From Candidatus Gastranaerophilales bacterium (GTDB lineage: Bacteria > Cyanobacteriota > Vampirovibrionia > Gastranaerophilales > Gastranaerophilaceae), in NCBI GenBank assembly GCA_944325615.1, contig CALVAU010000049.1, positions 1 through 34,811 of the forward strand: DNA of 34,811 bases. The letters run 5' to 3'. The notes under the pieces are model-generated. The model worked only from the letters and a program-made list of their open reading frames with translations, was not told where the DNA came from and searched no databases. The translations under genes were made by a program, and so were the position numbers. This document shows, in pieces, positions 23,873 through 31,543 of this stretch. Each line of letters opens with the position of its first letter. Positions within the stretch are counted from its first letter, which is position 1.

Positions 23873-24033
23873 TTGTTGTATTTGTCATCTTCTGCTTTTT
23901 TAATCAATATAGATTTATCTTGGAATGTAATTTCGATATCATCTTTAGTCGGATTTATTTCCAAATGTTCAAGCATAGTTTTTGTAAGTATTATGCCCCA
24001 ACTGTTTCCGATTGTGATGAGAGATTTTTTCAT
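23869..24033 (-). CDS. AbrB/MazE-like small DNA-binding protein
   Basis: A 54-residue protein beginning MKKSLITIGNSWGI. The 'I-x-x-x-G-N-S-x-G-I-x-L' pattern followed by 'LEINPTKDDIEI' and 'ILIKKA' is typical of the swapped-hairpin AbrB/MazE/SpoVT fold. The ATG follows AAAGGA by 5 bases. No MazF-like toxin is encoded next to it, so it is more likely a transition-state-type regulator or an orphan antitoxin. It diverges from the XRE-like gene, with an 11-bp inverted repeat in between, and its stop overlaps that of punA. Confidence 0.78.
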   Translation of the reverse strand: MKKSLITIGNSWGIILTKTMLEHLEINPTKDDIEITFQDKSILIKKAEDDKYNN

Positions 24034-24049
24034 TACTTTCCTTTAATTG

Positions 24050-24073
24050 ATTATTTTGTACTTACAAAATAAT
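24050..24073. promoter_or_regulatory. perfect 11-bp inverted repeat, candidate operator
   Basis: ATTATTTTGTA-CT-TACAAAATAAT, 17 bases upstream of the AbrB-like start and just before the XRE promoter. Its position between two divergent DNA-binding genes suggests an autoregulatory site. Confidence 0.65.
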
Positions 24074-24086
24074 AACATATATCTTA

Positions 24087-24115
24087 TTGACTTTTGTTAT
24101 AACTTTGTTTATATT
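24087..24115 (+). promoter_or_regulatory. promoter of the XRE-like gene
   Basis: TTGACT (24087-24092), 17 bases, TATATT (24110-24115). Transcription would start near 24122, about 19 bases before the ATG. Confidence 0.8.
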
Positions 24116-24128
24116 TTATTATAACAAA
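24093..24128. promoter_or_regulatory. inverted repeat spanning the XRE promoter, candidate operator
   Basis: Arms TTTGTTATAA (24093-24102) and TTATAACAAA (24119-24128) are perfect inverted copies 16 bases apart. They bracket the -10 box and the predicted transcription start, as expected of a repressor site for an autoregulated HTH protein. Confidence 0.6.
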
Positions 24129-24140
24129 TTGGAGGTTTTT

Positions 24141-24365
24141 ATGAACAACTTAGAAATAATGAAAAAAATAGGTCAAGAGATTAAAAAACGACGACTTGAG
24201 AAAAATATTTCAATAATAGAGTTTGCAAAATTCTGTAATATGTCAATTAAAAGAGCAAAGAGAGTTGAAGAGGGTCTTGCAGTTTTGAAGATTTCTGATT
24301 TAGACAAATTTGCAAAATTTTTTAAAAATTCATTATCAGAGTTGTTGCAATCAGTAGATTTTTAG
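24141..24365 (+). CDS. XRE-family helix-turn-helix protein
   Basis: A 74-residue protein from ATG 24141, 5 bases after GGAGG; longer in-frame readings start upstream of the promoter's transcription start. Residues about 8-70 form a Cro/CI-type HTH ('IGQEIKKRRLEKNISIIEFAKFCNMSIKRAKRVEEG'), followed by a helix ending 'SLSELLQSV'. It is probably a repressor acting on the two inverted repeats just upstream and thus on itself and the divergent AbrB-like gene; this is inferred from position. Confidence 0.82.
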   Translation: MNNLEIMKKIGQEIKKRRLEKNISIIEFAKFCNMSIKRAKRVEEGLAVLKISDLDKFAKFFKNSLSELLQSVDF

Positions 24366-24367
24366 AA

Positions 24368-24397
24368 TTGTAAACTATCGTAAAATTTTTATATATT
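24368..24397 (+). promoter_or_regulatory. possible promoter of the 915-residue protein gene
   Basis: TTGTAA (24368-24373), 18 bases, TATATT (24392-24397), beginning just after the stop of the XRE-like gene and giving a leader of about 50 bases. Confidence 0.45.
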
Positions 24398-24452
24398 CCC
24401 ACTTGCGAAAAAAATCAGTTCAGTTGAAAATACATGTCGGGAAGGATTAAAA

Positions 24453-27200
24453 ATGTTAGTAGGAAAAATTCAACAACCGATACAACCAAAGTTTAAAGAC
24501 AAAGGTGAGGTATCTCAAAAGCAGGTGCCCTTAATACAATCGTCAGTTTCCGAGCACATGTCCTCAAATTCAAGTTTAAATAAGAGTCCTTTAAAAACGA
24601 ATTCAAATGAGTTAGCTTTTAAAGGCTCTTTTTTTAGTCTGTATAAAGAGGTCGGAAAAACTGATATTAATAAATTTTTAAAAGAGATGGATGAGCCGCT
24701 GGACGGCATGGTAAGACATCTTTATGATGCGGTTATTAAATCAAACCTCGTGAAAACCGAAGGTAATACAGTCATCGTTTCTAAAAAGACCATTCCTGCT
24801 CTTATCGGGAATGGTTTTTCAGATCCGTTCTTAAAATTTCCGGGTGATATTTTGAACGGAGTAGTTGAAGGACTTGGACATATAAAACCGCTTCAGGGCT
24901 GGGCTGAAAAAACTCTTGAGCAGCCAATGTTCAAAAAAATCAGGCAGCGTTCAAAAATTGATTATGAAGTAAATGCCTTTCAAGGACTTCTTGATTTCAA
25001 AAAAATGACTTTGAGTGATGCTTTAAAAAACGAAGCTCAAAAGTTGGGTGTCAAAGTTGAAGAATTATCGGATGAGGTGAAAGCAAAAGTAGAACAGGAT
25101 GTAGATAAAAATATGCAATGGCATATTTTCCAACGTTCTATGAAACCTTTTGATTCAAAAGTAGGTAATTATGATACAAAACATGAAAGAGCTTTGAACA
25201 GATTAGTTTCAGGGCTTCCACCAGCTATATTTTTGGCAAATGATGCTTATAACTTATCTCGTATGATGGATGACAATCCGAATGAAGCTAAAAAAGAAAG
25301 ACGCACAAGGTTCAAACAAGAAGTTTCAAGAATTTTGATGAGTGGTTATTTAACTTTAATCACAATGGGTGCGTTAAGCAAGCTTATAAATAATTCCAAA
25401 ATGGGTATTATGTTGAATACAGGAATAACAGTTCTGTTTACCGAAATGTATTCACGTTTACGCAACGGAAAATATGTAACAAAATTAACTCCTGAACAGG
25501 CAAGAAGAATTAATGAAAAAAATCATGCTCCTGAAGCTGCAATTAAGCCTGAAAAGTTAAGTTTTAAATCAAATTCAGAAAAAACAAATTCAAAGGAAAA
25601 AACTCAAAAACCGCTATTATCTTTTGATACGCTTGTTAAAGCAAGTTTAGCATCAATTGCAATAGGATTTTCATTGAAAGGCTTGAGAAAGATTCCGAAA
25701 GTTGATGCTGCGTTTGAGGCATTCTTCAAACCTTTTAATAAATTTTATAAAAATATTGCAGAAATTTCTGATTACAAAGTTTCGCAAGATAAAATTGATG
25801 AAGTAGCAAATGTATTGATTGATCAAGGTTTCAAAACTAGAGGTAATCAATATAAACAGGTTGCAATTCGTTCAAGAGAACTTGTAGTAGAAAAAGTGAT
25901 GAATGAGTTAAACAAAACGATTGATATCAAATCTATAAATAATTTCTTGAGTAATCTTGAGAAAAAAGATGTTCATTCGGAAGTTCTTAAAAAGAATTTA
26001 AGTTCATTAATAGCTATTTTAGAAAAGAATGAATATAAAGATTTGGTATCAAAGTATCGCTATAAAACGATTTCAAGCTTAAAAAATGATACTGCACTAA
26101 AAACTGAGCTTTTGAAAGTTAAAGATGAGTTACAGAACATAGGGCAAGCTAACAGTCAGTTAATTGAAAAAATTAATAAGAACGGCTTGAATAAAATTTC
26201 AGATAGTGATTTTGAAACTGAAATTAAAAAAGCTCTTGAAAAAGTAGGAGATAAAGACGGTAAATTATTTAATGATTATTCAGATGCTCTGAAAGGACTT
26301 GTAAATTTCGGAGTAAGAGATAAAAAAGTAAAACCATTCGTAAACTTTGTAATTACACCATTCTCATTTATGTGGAGTGTTGTTAAATTCCCATATAAAA
26401 TCGCAAATGGTATTGCTGAATTATTTATGAAAAAGCCTCCGAAATCTCAAAAATCAATGGATGCTTTGAATATGGAAGCAGTTTCAAAGAGTTTTGATAA
26501 AATATACGAGCAAGTTGGAAAATACAAAAAAGCTATAGCAAGTACAAATGATCCAGCTATGAAACAAAAATATTGTAAGAAATTCCAAGACTTTGTAATG
26601 GATAATACTTTGAAAGCTTTCAATGTAAATACAATGTCAAATTTATCAAACAGTGATCTTTCAAATCTTGCAAAAACTGCAGCAACAGCCTCTACAATTT
26701 GGTTCTTGATGACGGATAACTACAACATGGTTATGTTGAAATCAAACGGTAACGATGTAGAAGGCGCTGAAACTAAATTTAAAGAAAGATTTGTCCAAGA
26801 AGGTTCAAGACTATTCTATCAGACAATGTTGATTGACTTATTCAACAAAACATTCCAAAAACAATACCATAGTTCATTGATGGGTATGAGTTGGATTACA
26901 TTGACTAATACAACAATCGGTGAATGGCTGACAAGAAAATCAGTAGGTGTTCCGATTGGAATGCATACAAGAAATGAATTGTTGAAGTTGGAAGAAGAAC
27001 AAAACAATGCAACTGGTTTCAAAAGAGATTACTATCAATTTATGAAACGCTTAACAGGTAAACGTTCAATCCAATCTTATAATGTAAGTAATAAAAATAT
27101 TGATACTCAAACAAACCAAATTGCTTCAACAACAACTCAACCAAAGTCTGAATTGAATTTTACAAACAGCCATACATTCAATAAAATGATTAAAGGTTAA
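24453..27200 (+). CDS. 915-residue lineage-type protein with hydrophobic segments, function unknown
   Basis: A very large basic protein not recognised as any named family. The N-terminal 55 residues are Gln/Ser/Pro-rich, look disordered and end in 'ELAFKG' (53-58), a motif I associate with large Gastranaerophilales proteins; a second copy, LSFKS, lies in the linker near 370. Hydrophobic stretches occur at about 294-312, 317-331 and 391-405, with others near 640-660 and 735. Between them are charged, helical regions. The C-terminal 45 residues are Asn/Gln/Thr-rich. There is no cleavable signal peptide. It might be a membrane-associated scaffold or secreted effector, but nothing decides this. 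AAGGA precedes the ATG; a strong terminator lies inside the convergent gene. Confidence 0.85.
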   Translation: MLVGKIQQPIQPKFKDKGEVSQKQVPLIQSSVSEHMSSNSSLNKSPLKTNSNELAFKGSFFSLYKEVGKTDINKFLKEMDEPLDGMVRHLYDAVIKSNLVKTEGNTVIVSKKTIPALIGNGFSDPFLKFPGDILNGVVEGLGHIKPLQGWAEKTLEQPMFKKIRQRSKIDYEVNAFQGLLDFKKMTLSDALKNEAQKLGVKVEELSDEVKAKVEQDVDKNMQWHIFQRSMKPFDSKVGNYDTKHERALNRLVSGLPPAIFLANDAYNLSRMMDDNPNEAKKERRTRFKQEVSRILMSGYLTLITMGALSKLINNSKMGIMLNTGITVLFTEMYSRLRNGKYVTKLTPEQARRINEKNHAPEAAIKPEKLSFKSNSEKTNSKEKTQKPLLSFDTLVKASLASIAIGFSLKGLRKIPKVDAAFEAFFKPFNKFYKNIAEISDYKVSQDKIDEVANVLIDQGFKTRGNQYKQVAIRSRELVVEKVMNELNKTIDIKSINNFLSNLEKKDVHSEVLKKNLSSLIAILEKNEYKDLVSKYRYKTISSLKNDTALKTELLKVKDELQNIGQANSQLIEKINKNGLNKISDSDFETEIKKALEKVGDKDGKLFNDYSDALKGLVNFGVRDKKVKPFVNFVITPFSFMWSVVKFPYKIANGIAELFMKKPPKSQKSMDALNMEAVSKSFDKIYEQVGKYKKAIASTNDPAMKQKYCKKFQDFVMDNTLKAFNVNTMSNLSNSDLSNLAKTAATASTIWFLMTDNYNMVMLKSNGNDVEGAETKFKERFVQEGSRLFYQTMLIDLFNKTFQKQYHSSLMGMSWITLTNTTIGEWLTRKSVGVPIGMHTRNELLKLEEEQNNATGFKRDYYQFMKRLTGKRSIQSYNVSNKNIDTQTNQIASTTTQPKSELNFTNSHTFNKMIKG

Positions 27201-27399
27201 TTTGATTATATTCAATATGATAACCTGTTTTAGAAAAATTCTTTAACAGGTTATCTTTTTTCCACCAGAAAAATCCGATTACTAATGCTGCGATTAGTAT
27301 TATTGTAAAAAGTATTTTGGTAACTACTTTTAAAATTTTACCGATAATTATAATTGCTATAATGATAGCAAGTCCGATTAAAATAATTGTTAAATCCAT
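27190..27399 (-). CDS. small membrane protein coupled to plsY
   Basis: A 69-residue protein with two hydrophobic segments (about 2-24 and 26-46, Ile/Leu/Val-rich), then 'FFWWKKDNLLKN' and a short polar tail. Its ATG overlaps the plsY stop codon (TAATG), so it is probably translated by reinitiation. The last 11 bases overlap the end of the convergent 915-residue gene, and its 3' half contains that gene's terminator. There is no recognised family; linkage to plsY suggests a membrane-lipid role, without proof. Confidence 0.7.
   Translation of the reverse strand: MDLTIILIGLAIIIAIIIIGKILKVVTKILFTIILIAALVIGFFWWKKDNLLKNFSKTGYHIEYNQINL
27219..27261 (+). terminator. intrinsic terminator nested in the convergent membrane-protein gene
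   Basis: An 11-bp perfect stem (GATAACCTGTT / AACAGGTTATC) with a 15-base loop, followed by TTTTTT on the plus strand, 18 bases after the stop of the 915-residue gene. The same bases encode residues of the 27190-27399 protein on the other strand. Confidence 0.85.
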
Positions 27400-28007
27400 T
27401 ATTGTCTCACTTTGTTTTCTTCACCTTTAATAAGTCTTTGAATGTTAGATCTGTGAAGATATATTATATAAATAGCACCTAATGCGCAATAGGCAATGTA
27501 TGCAATAGGTTGATTAAATAAATACATAAGAATTGGAGAAAGTGCAAGTGCTATTATTGAACCAAGTGAAACATATTTTGATGTGTATGTGATGATACCC
27601 CAAATCGCTGCAATAATAAGTCCTACAATCCAGTTAAGGGCAAGAATTGTACCAACGCCTGAAGCTACAGATTTTCCGCCTGTAAATTTTAAAAATATAG
27701 ATTTACTATGTCCTAAAATCACCGCAACAGCAGCAAGCACAGGTAAAAGCCCAATTCCTGTAAATGTTGTTGCAAAAAGTTTTGCTAAAATAACAGGCAA
27801 AGCACCCTTAAAAGCATCAAGAAGAAGGGTTATGAAAAACCACTTTTTCCCCATCACTCTTTTTACGTTAGTAGCTCCTGTAGATCCTGAGCCGATTGTT
27901 CTAATGTCTTGACCTGTTGCAAGTTTAACTATTATATACCCTGTCGGGATAGAACCTATTATGTATGCACCTAATATTACAGCTATTAATTCAATATAAT
28001 TTTCCAT
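27399..28007 (-). CDS. plsY: acyl-phosphate glycerol-3-phosphate acyltransferase PlsY
   Basis: Integral membrane enzyme that transfers an acyl group from acyl-phosphate to glycerol 3-phosphate, the first step of phospholipid synthesis. The 202-residue protein starts at ATG 28007, 6 bases after AAGGAG; the frame extends upstream without a ribosome site. The three conserved loops are visible: GSGSTGATNVKR (39-50), DAFKGALPV (64-72) and GHSKSIFLKFTGGKSVA (99-115), the last holding the catalytic and glycerol-phosphate residues. About seven hydrophobic segments are present, as expected. It diverges from the vWA-like gene. Confidence 0.95.
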   Translation of the reverse strand: MENYIELIAVILGAYIIGSIPTGYIIVKLATGQDIRTIGSGSTGATNVKRVMGKKWFFITLLLDAFKGALPVILAKLFATTFTGIGLLPVLAAVAVILGHSKSIFLKFTGGKSVASGVGTILALNWIVGLIIAAIWGIITYTSKYVSLGSIIALALSPILMYLFNQPIAYIAYCALGAIYIIYLHRSNIQRLIKGEENKVRQ

Positions 28008-28029
28008 AAAATTCTCCTTTATAAAACCG

Positions 28030-28058
28030 ATTTTAGCATAATTGATAAAAAAAGTCAT
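28030..28058 (-). promoter_or_regulatory. promoter of plsY
   Basis: On the minus strand ATGACT (28053-28058), 17 bases, TAAAAT (28030-28035) preceded by TGC (extended -10). Transcription would start close to 28024, about 16 bases upstream of the ATG. Confidence 0.65.
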
Positions 28059-28081
28059 ATTGTTAAAATTACACTAAAAGA

Positions 28082-28110
28082 TTGATTTAAAGGGGGCGAT
28101 ATGATAATAT
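28082..28110 (+). promoter_or_regulatory. promoter of the vWA/FHA/TonB-like cluster
   Basis: TTGATT (28082-28087), 17 bases, TAATAT (28105-28110). A GGGGGC tract lies in the spacer. The leader would be about 30 bases. Confidence 0.55.
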
Positions 28111-28146
28111 TATATTAAAATGATATATTAGTAGAATGAGAGAGTT

Positions 28147-28818
28147 ATGAATAATAAAAGATTAATCACAATTGGAATTTTAATAGTTGCATTATCAGTA
28201 GTGGGTAAATTGTTATGGTCAGCAATGTCCAGAGTTAAAGTAGATGATTTTAAACCAGCTGCTGTTATGTTTTTAGTAGATTCTTCAGCTTCAAATCAAA
28301 AAGCTTTGGATGATCAGAAGAAAACTCTGAGACAAATCTGTAATCTTCTTGATCCTGAAGATCAAATAAAAATCTTAAGAGTATCAGAAGATGCTTATTT
28401 AATTTATGAAGGTACACCATTTAACGGTTCAGGCATAACAAAAGCTTTAGATGCTTTTACTGCTTATGATAGTAAGGACTATGGCACCGCTTATGGTATT
28501 GCATTGAAAAAAGGTTTCAATCACGCTCTAGCAATGCAAAAAGAAGGTTATACTCCTGCAATAGTCGTATTGGGAGATTTGGAAAATGAAGGTGCGGTAG
28601 AAAAACAGATAAATTGGGAATTATTACCTAAGAACGTTGAAAATGCAAAACAATATATGCCGGGTCTTGCTATGATGTTTTTGTATGCTCATCCTGAAAA
28701 ATTAGATATGGTGAAGGAAAAACTAAATCCGGTATTGGGTGAAAAACAGCTTATAGTTTCACCGGAACAAAATACTGACAAAGCAATCAGACAGTTTATT
28801 CACGCTTTGGGCAGATAA
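28147..28818 (+). CDS. membrane-anchored vWA-like protein
   Basis: A 223-residue protein with an N-terminal hydrophobic helix (about 6-25), a signal anchor or uncleaved signal, and an outside domain resembling von Willebrand factor A. 'VMFLVDSSASNQKALDDQK' starts the domain and contains a MIDAS-like DxSxS (Asp45, Ser47, Ser49); 'AIVVLGDLENEG' resembles the strand carrying the later metal-binding Asp. vWA domains bind metal-dependent protein partners. The ribosome site is weak (GAGAG). It heads a co-directional run with the FHA-like and TonB-like genes and may be the partner-recruiting component on the outer face of the membrane. Confidence 0.75.
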   Translation: MNNKRLITIGILIVALSVVGKLLWSAMSRVKVDDFKPAAVMFLVDSSASNQKALDDQKKTLRQICNLLDPEDQIKILRVSEDAYLIYEGTPFNGSGITKALDAFTAYDSKDYGTAYGIALKKGFNHALAMQKEGYTPAIVVLGDLENEGAVEKQINWELLPKNVENAKQYMPGLAMMFLYAHPEKLDMVKEKLNPVLGEKQLIVSPEQNTDKAIRQFIHALGR

Positions 28819-28859
28819 GATAAAAATAATTTTATATTACAAAACATGAGGAAATTTTT

Positions 28860-30470
28860 ATGACAATTGTTGTATCATCTTCAAAACAAGAAAAGGTATT
28901 TGATGAAAAAGATGTGATAAATATTGGTACAAATCCAAATTGTGACTTTTTGTTGGAATTGGATTTTGATCTGTTATTAACTCTTCAATATGACAAAAAT
29001 GAAAATAAATGTGTTTTGATTAACACTTTCCATAGTGATAAAGTTCTTTTCAAAGGCCAACCTATTAAGAAAGTTGAAATCGGAAATATTTGTAAAATAA
29101 TGTTTGCGAACAGCAATGAGTTTTTGAATATCAAAATTCTTGATAATGTACCGGTTAAGAAGACTGTATCAACAATTGCTAAAGAAGATTTGACCGAAGA
29201 AGATATGAAAAAACTTTGTGGTAACGATCCAAATGCCGTTACAAGATTAAAGCTTGAAAAACAAAGAGCAGATATTGAAGGTATGCGAGTTGCAATTATA
29301 AAACAAGTTGCTTTTCAAATTAATGATTTGAAAAACAAAATTGGTTCTAATACAAGAACTAATGTGTTTTTGCATTTTGCCATGGCAATAAGCTCAATTT
29401 TATGTGCATTTGGTCTTGCTAACTATTTGATGGGCTTATCAATTAAAGAATCTGCAAATTATCTGCATATGCCAACAAATATAAAAGTTTGGGTTGCATA
29501 TTCTATACTTGTTTTTGGTGCAGCGTTGCTATTGAAACAAGGAGTTTACTTGTTCTTGCAAAGTTCAAATGATAAAAATATTTCACCAACAGCAAAATTT
29601 GCGCAAGGATTTATGGTTGTTTTATCACTTATATTTATGTTGGGTATTTATGTTGTAAACCTTGTATATTATATGAATTTAAGTGATTTTATGACATTTG
29701 CTGTATTTGTTTCATTGTTCTTCTCAGGACTTTTAACAGCATTGTCTTTAGGCTGCGGATATTTCAAACATACTTCAGGTGAATGGGCTGTAACACTTAA
29801 TAAATATGAATACCGTGAAGATTTTGAAGCGGTATTGAAATCATACAGACAATGGATTGAAAGATATATAAACAGTTTTTCAAAAACAAAAATTCAAAAT
29901 ATAAAAGATAGAATATTTAACTTACAATTAAAATCAATAACGGAAGTTGTAGTTGGTATTTTAACAGCACCATTCTTAGCTTATGGTGTGTCAAACACTC
30001 TTGCAATGTGTTTCCCTGAAGCTGCAGGTTGGATAAGAATTTCAGGATTAAGATTTTCACCTGTGTTCTTGGTATTAGCAACATTTTTGATTATCTTTGC
30101 ATTTTTCTCATTCGTTGCAGCTTTTACAGCTACCAAAAAAATTCAAGCTTCTCAGGTAATCAAACAAGATGGTTTTAGCGATTACAGACAACACGGTGTA
30201 AGTATTTTTGGTCTAGAGGGTACAAGAAAGCTTGAGTCAGATAGAAGAAGATCTTTATTTATCGGATGTTCAATAATTTTCATTGAATTTACAATGAACA
30301 TATCATATTTTGCAACAGAAATCGGTGGAGATTTACAAGGTTTGTTTTTAAGCTTTGTAGCAGCTCTTGTACCGACAGCGCTTTTGATTGCTGAAACATT
30401 TATGCTTTCTCAAACAATGTTTGATGTATATGCAAGTGATGAGTTAATTGCAAAACTTGATAAAGATTAG
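28860..30470 (+). CDS. FHA-like domain plus multi-pass membrane protein
   Basis: A 536-residue protein. Residues 1-95 are beta-rich and resemble a degenerate FHA domain: 'VINIGTNPNCDF' (19-30) matches the xIGR...CDi start and 'VLFKGQPI' (62-69) the 'v.lNG..l' turn, but the phosphothreonine-contacting Arg and Ser are not evident (Thr24 replaces Arg). A charged helical linker follows (about 105-165), then about eight membrane segments (roughly 171-196, 209-231, 248-272, 276-300, 365-390, 398-425, 468-488, 492-516), with a long cytoplasmic loop at 305-360. The family is not recognised. GAGGAA precedes the ATG. It could read phosphorylation or a partner inside and act on the envelope. Confidence 0.75.
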   Translation: MTIVVSSSKQEKVFDEKDVINIGTNPNCDFLLELDFDLLLTLQYDKNENKCVLINTFHSDKVLFKGQPIKKVEIGNICKIMFANSNEFLNIKILDNVPVKKTVSTIAKEDLTEEDMKKLCGNDPNAVTRLKLEKQRADIEGMRVAIIKQVAFQINDLKNKIGSNTRTNVFLHFAMAISSILCAFGLANYLMGLSIKESANYLHMPTNIKVWVAYSILVFGAALLLKQGVYLFLQSSNDKNISPTAKFAQGFMVVLSLIFMLGIYVVNLVYYMNLSDFMTFAVFVSLFFSGLLTALSLGCGYFKHTSGEWAVTLNKYEYREDFEAVLKSYRQWIERYINSFSKTKIQNIKDRIFNLQLKSITEVVVGILTAPFLAYGVSNTLAMCFPEAAGWIRISGLRFSPVFLVLATFLIIFAFFSFVAAFTATKKIQASQVIKQDGFSDYRQHGVSIFGLEGTRKLESDRRRSLFIGCSIIFIEFTMNISYFATEIGGDLQGLFLSFVAALVPTALLIAETFMLSQTMFDVYASDELIAKLDKD

Positions 30471-30482
30471 AAATGATGCGAA

Positions 30483-31379
30483 ATGAAACGGTTGAAAGGT
30501 TTTATAGTATTTTTATATATCTTTTTAACAGTACTGGTGTTAATAATACATCCAGTAATGCATAAGCCTGTTTCGCTTGAAAGTATGAATTTTAAAATTC
30601 AAGATCAGTTGATGAACCCACAACCTAGAGTAGTTTCGGATTTTGAGGTAAAAGTAAAGTTTACTGTAACTCATAAAAATGTTGCAAAAGCTCCTGATAA
30701 AACCATACATATCAAACCGGATGATGATAAACGGCTCTCATTTGATATAAATTCCTCTACTCAGGAAATTCAGCAGACTGATATTGAGTTAGAGGACAAT
30801 TCTTCATACAGTACATCTGAAATAGATATGAATATGGAAGATCAAAGTTCGTATCAGGAACAAAATGTAAACTTCTCTGATCAGGAGATGCTTTTTACGG
30901 ATCAAGATTTGAAAATCGCGGATATGGACCGTCCGACAGCAGGGCGAGACATAACAATGGAAATTCCTGAGGACAATGTTGAGCTCAAAGATAGTGATGA
31001 AGTCGGAAATCGTAAGTTTAAAGGTTCAAGAGAAGAGGTAATTGCATGGAATGTATGGCGCAGTAATCTTCAAAATAGAATAATGGATGAATCAGCTATA
31101 GAAGCTCCTGTCGGTACGTTGATATTGTTTAGTTTTGATGTCTCAGAGACCGGTAAAATTACAAATTTAAGCTACACTTGTTCAAGTAAAAAATATGCGG
31201 TTGCAGCAAAAGCTGATATGGTCAGTATATTAAAAAGACTGGAAGGGGATTCTGTACTTAATTTCCCTGATAATACAAAACGAAAAAAAGTAAGATTTAA
31301 AGGCGGATTTTTATTAGATTATTCAACTCAATATTCTTCACCTGAAGATTATTCAGATTATGAAAGGGTTAGATTATGA
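30483..31379 (+). CDS. TonB/TolA-like protein with an acidic spacer
   Basis: A 298-residue protein with an N-terminal membrane anchor (about 7-24), a long acidic, Gln/Asp/Ser-rich extended spacer (about 70-180) and a C-terminal domain (about 185-285) shaped like the TonB/TolA C-terminus ('IAWNVWRSNLQNRIM', 'LILFSFDVSETGKITNLSYTCSS', 'ADMVSILKRLEGDSVLNFP'). Such proteins span the periplasm and contact outer-membrane partners. The spacer is acidic rather than Pro/Lys-rich as in classical TonB. It lies 12 bases after the FHA-like gene with only a weak ribosome site and overlaps the next small gene by ATGA. ExbB/ExbD are not in the window; the FHA-like membrane protein might supply the membrane complex instead. 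Confidence 0.75.
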   Translation: MKRLKGFIVFLYIFLTVLVLIIHPVMHKPVSLESMNFKIQDQLMNPQPRVVSDFEVKVKFTVTHKNVAKAPDKTIHIKPDDDKRLSFDINSSTQEIQQTDIELEDNSSYSTSEIDMNMEDQSSYQEQNVNFSDQEMLFTDQDLKIADMDRPTAGRDITMEIPEDNVELKDSDEVGNRKFKGSREEVIAWNVWRSNLQNRIMDESAIEAPVGTLILFSFDVSETGKITNLSYTCSSKKYAVAAKADMVSILKRLEGDSVLNFPDNTKRKKVRFKGGFLLDYSTQYSSPEDYSDYERVRL

Positions 31380-31522
31380 TGAATAAAAAAACATTTCTGG
31401 TTACTGCAGTTGCAGTTCTCGCAGTGGCTATGCTATGTACAACATTTATAATTACAGGGCTAAAACCGCAGATGCATAAATCATTTATGCTGGAAATTAT
31501 AAATGTGAAAATTAAAAAATAA
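31376..31522 (+). CDS. 48-residue single-span membrane peptide
   Basis: A small ORF starting at the ATGA overlap with the TonB-like gene (a second ATG follows at 31379). It has a basic start, one hydrophobic span (about 7-27) and a short tail. The tail 'PQMHKSFMLEIINVKIKK' resembles the segment just after the anchor of the upstream TonB-like protein ('PVMHKPVSLESMNFKIQD'): P-x-MHK-x(3)-LE-x(2)-N-x-KI. It therefore looks like an anchor-only relative of its neighbour, perhaps a subunit that packs beside it. No family is known. The coupling and the conserved pattern argue that it is a real gene. Confidence 0.65.
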   Translation: MMNKKTFLVTAVAVLAVAMLCTTFIITGLKPQMHKSFMLEIINVKIKK

Positions 31523-31533
31523 TATGGTATAAT
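31505..31533 (+). promoter_or_regulatory. internal promoter, near-leaderless transcript
   Basis: GTGAAA (31505-31510), 17 bases, perfect TATAAT (31528-31533) preceded by TGG (extended -10). The ATG of the next gene lies 10 bases after the -10 box and lacks a Shine-Dalgarno site. The promoter overlaps the end of the 48-residue gene. Confidence 0.6.
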
Positions 31534-31543
31534 AAATTCAGAT

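Noticed and set aside
24087..24140. N-terminal extension of the XRE-like protein
   Set aside because: Its first codon coincides with the -35 box, and the GGAGG site clearly serves ATG 24141.
23869..24365. Toxin-antitoxin locus
   Set aside because: The AbrB/MazE-like protein lacks a MazF-like partner and the divergent gene is an XRE-type HTH with no toxin features. The locus is kept only as a regulatory pair.
28008..28058. N-terminal extension of PlsY
   Set aside because: ATG 28007 follows AAGGAG by 6 bases and gives the usual PlsY length; the extension runs through the promoter.
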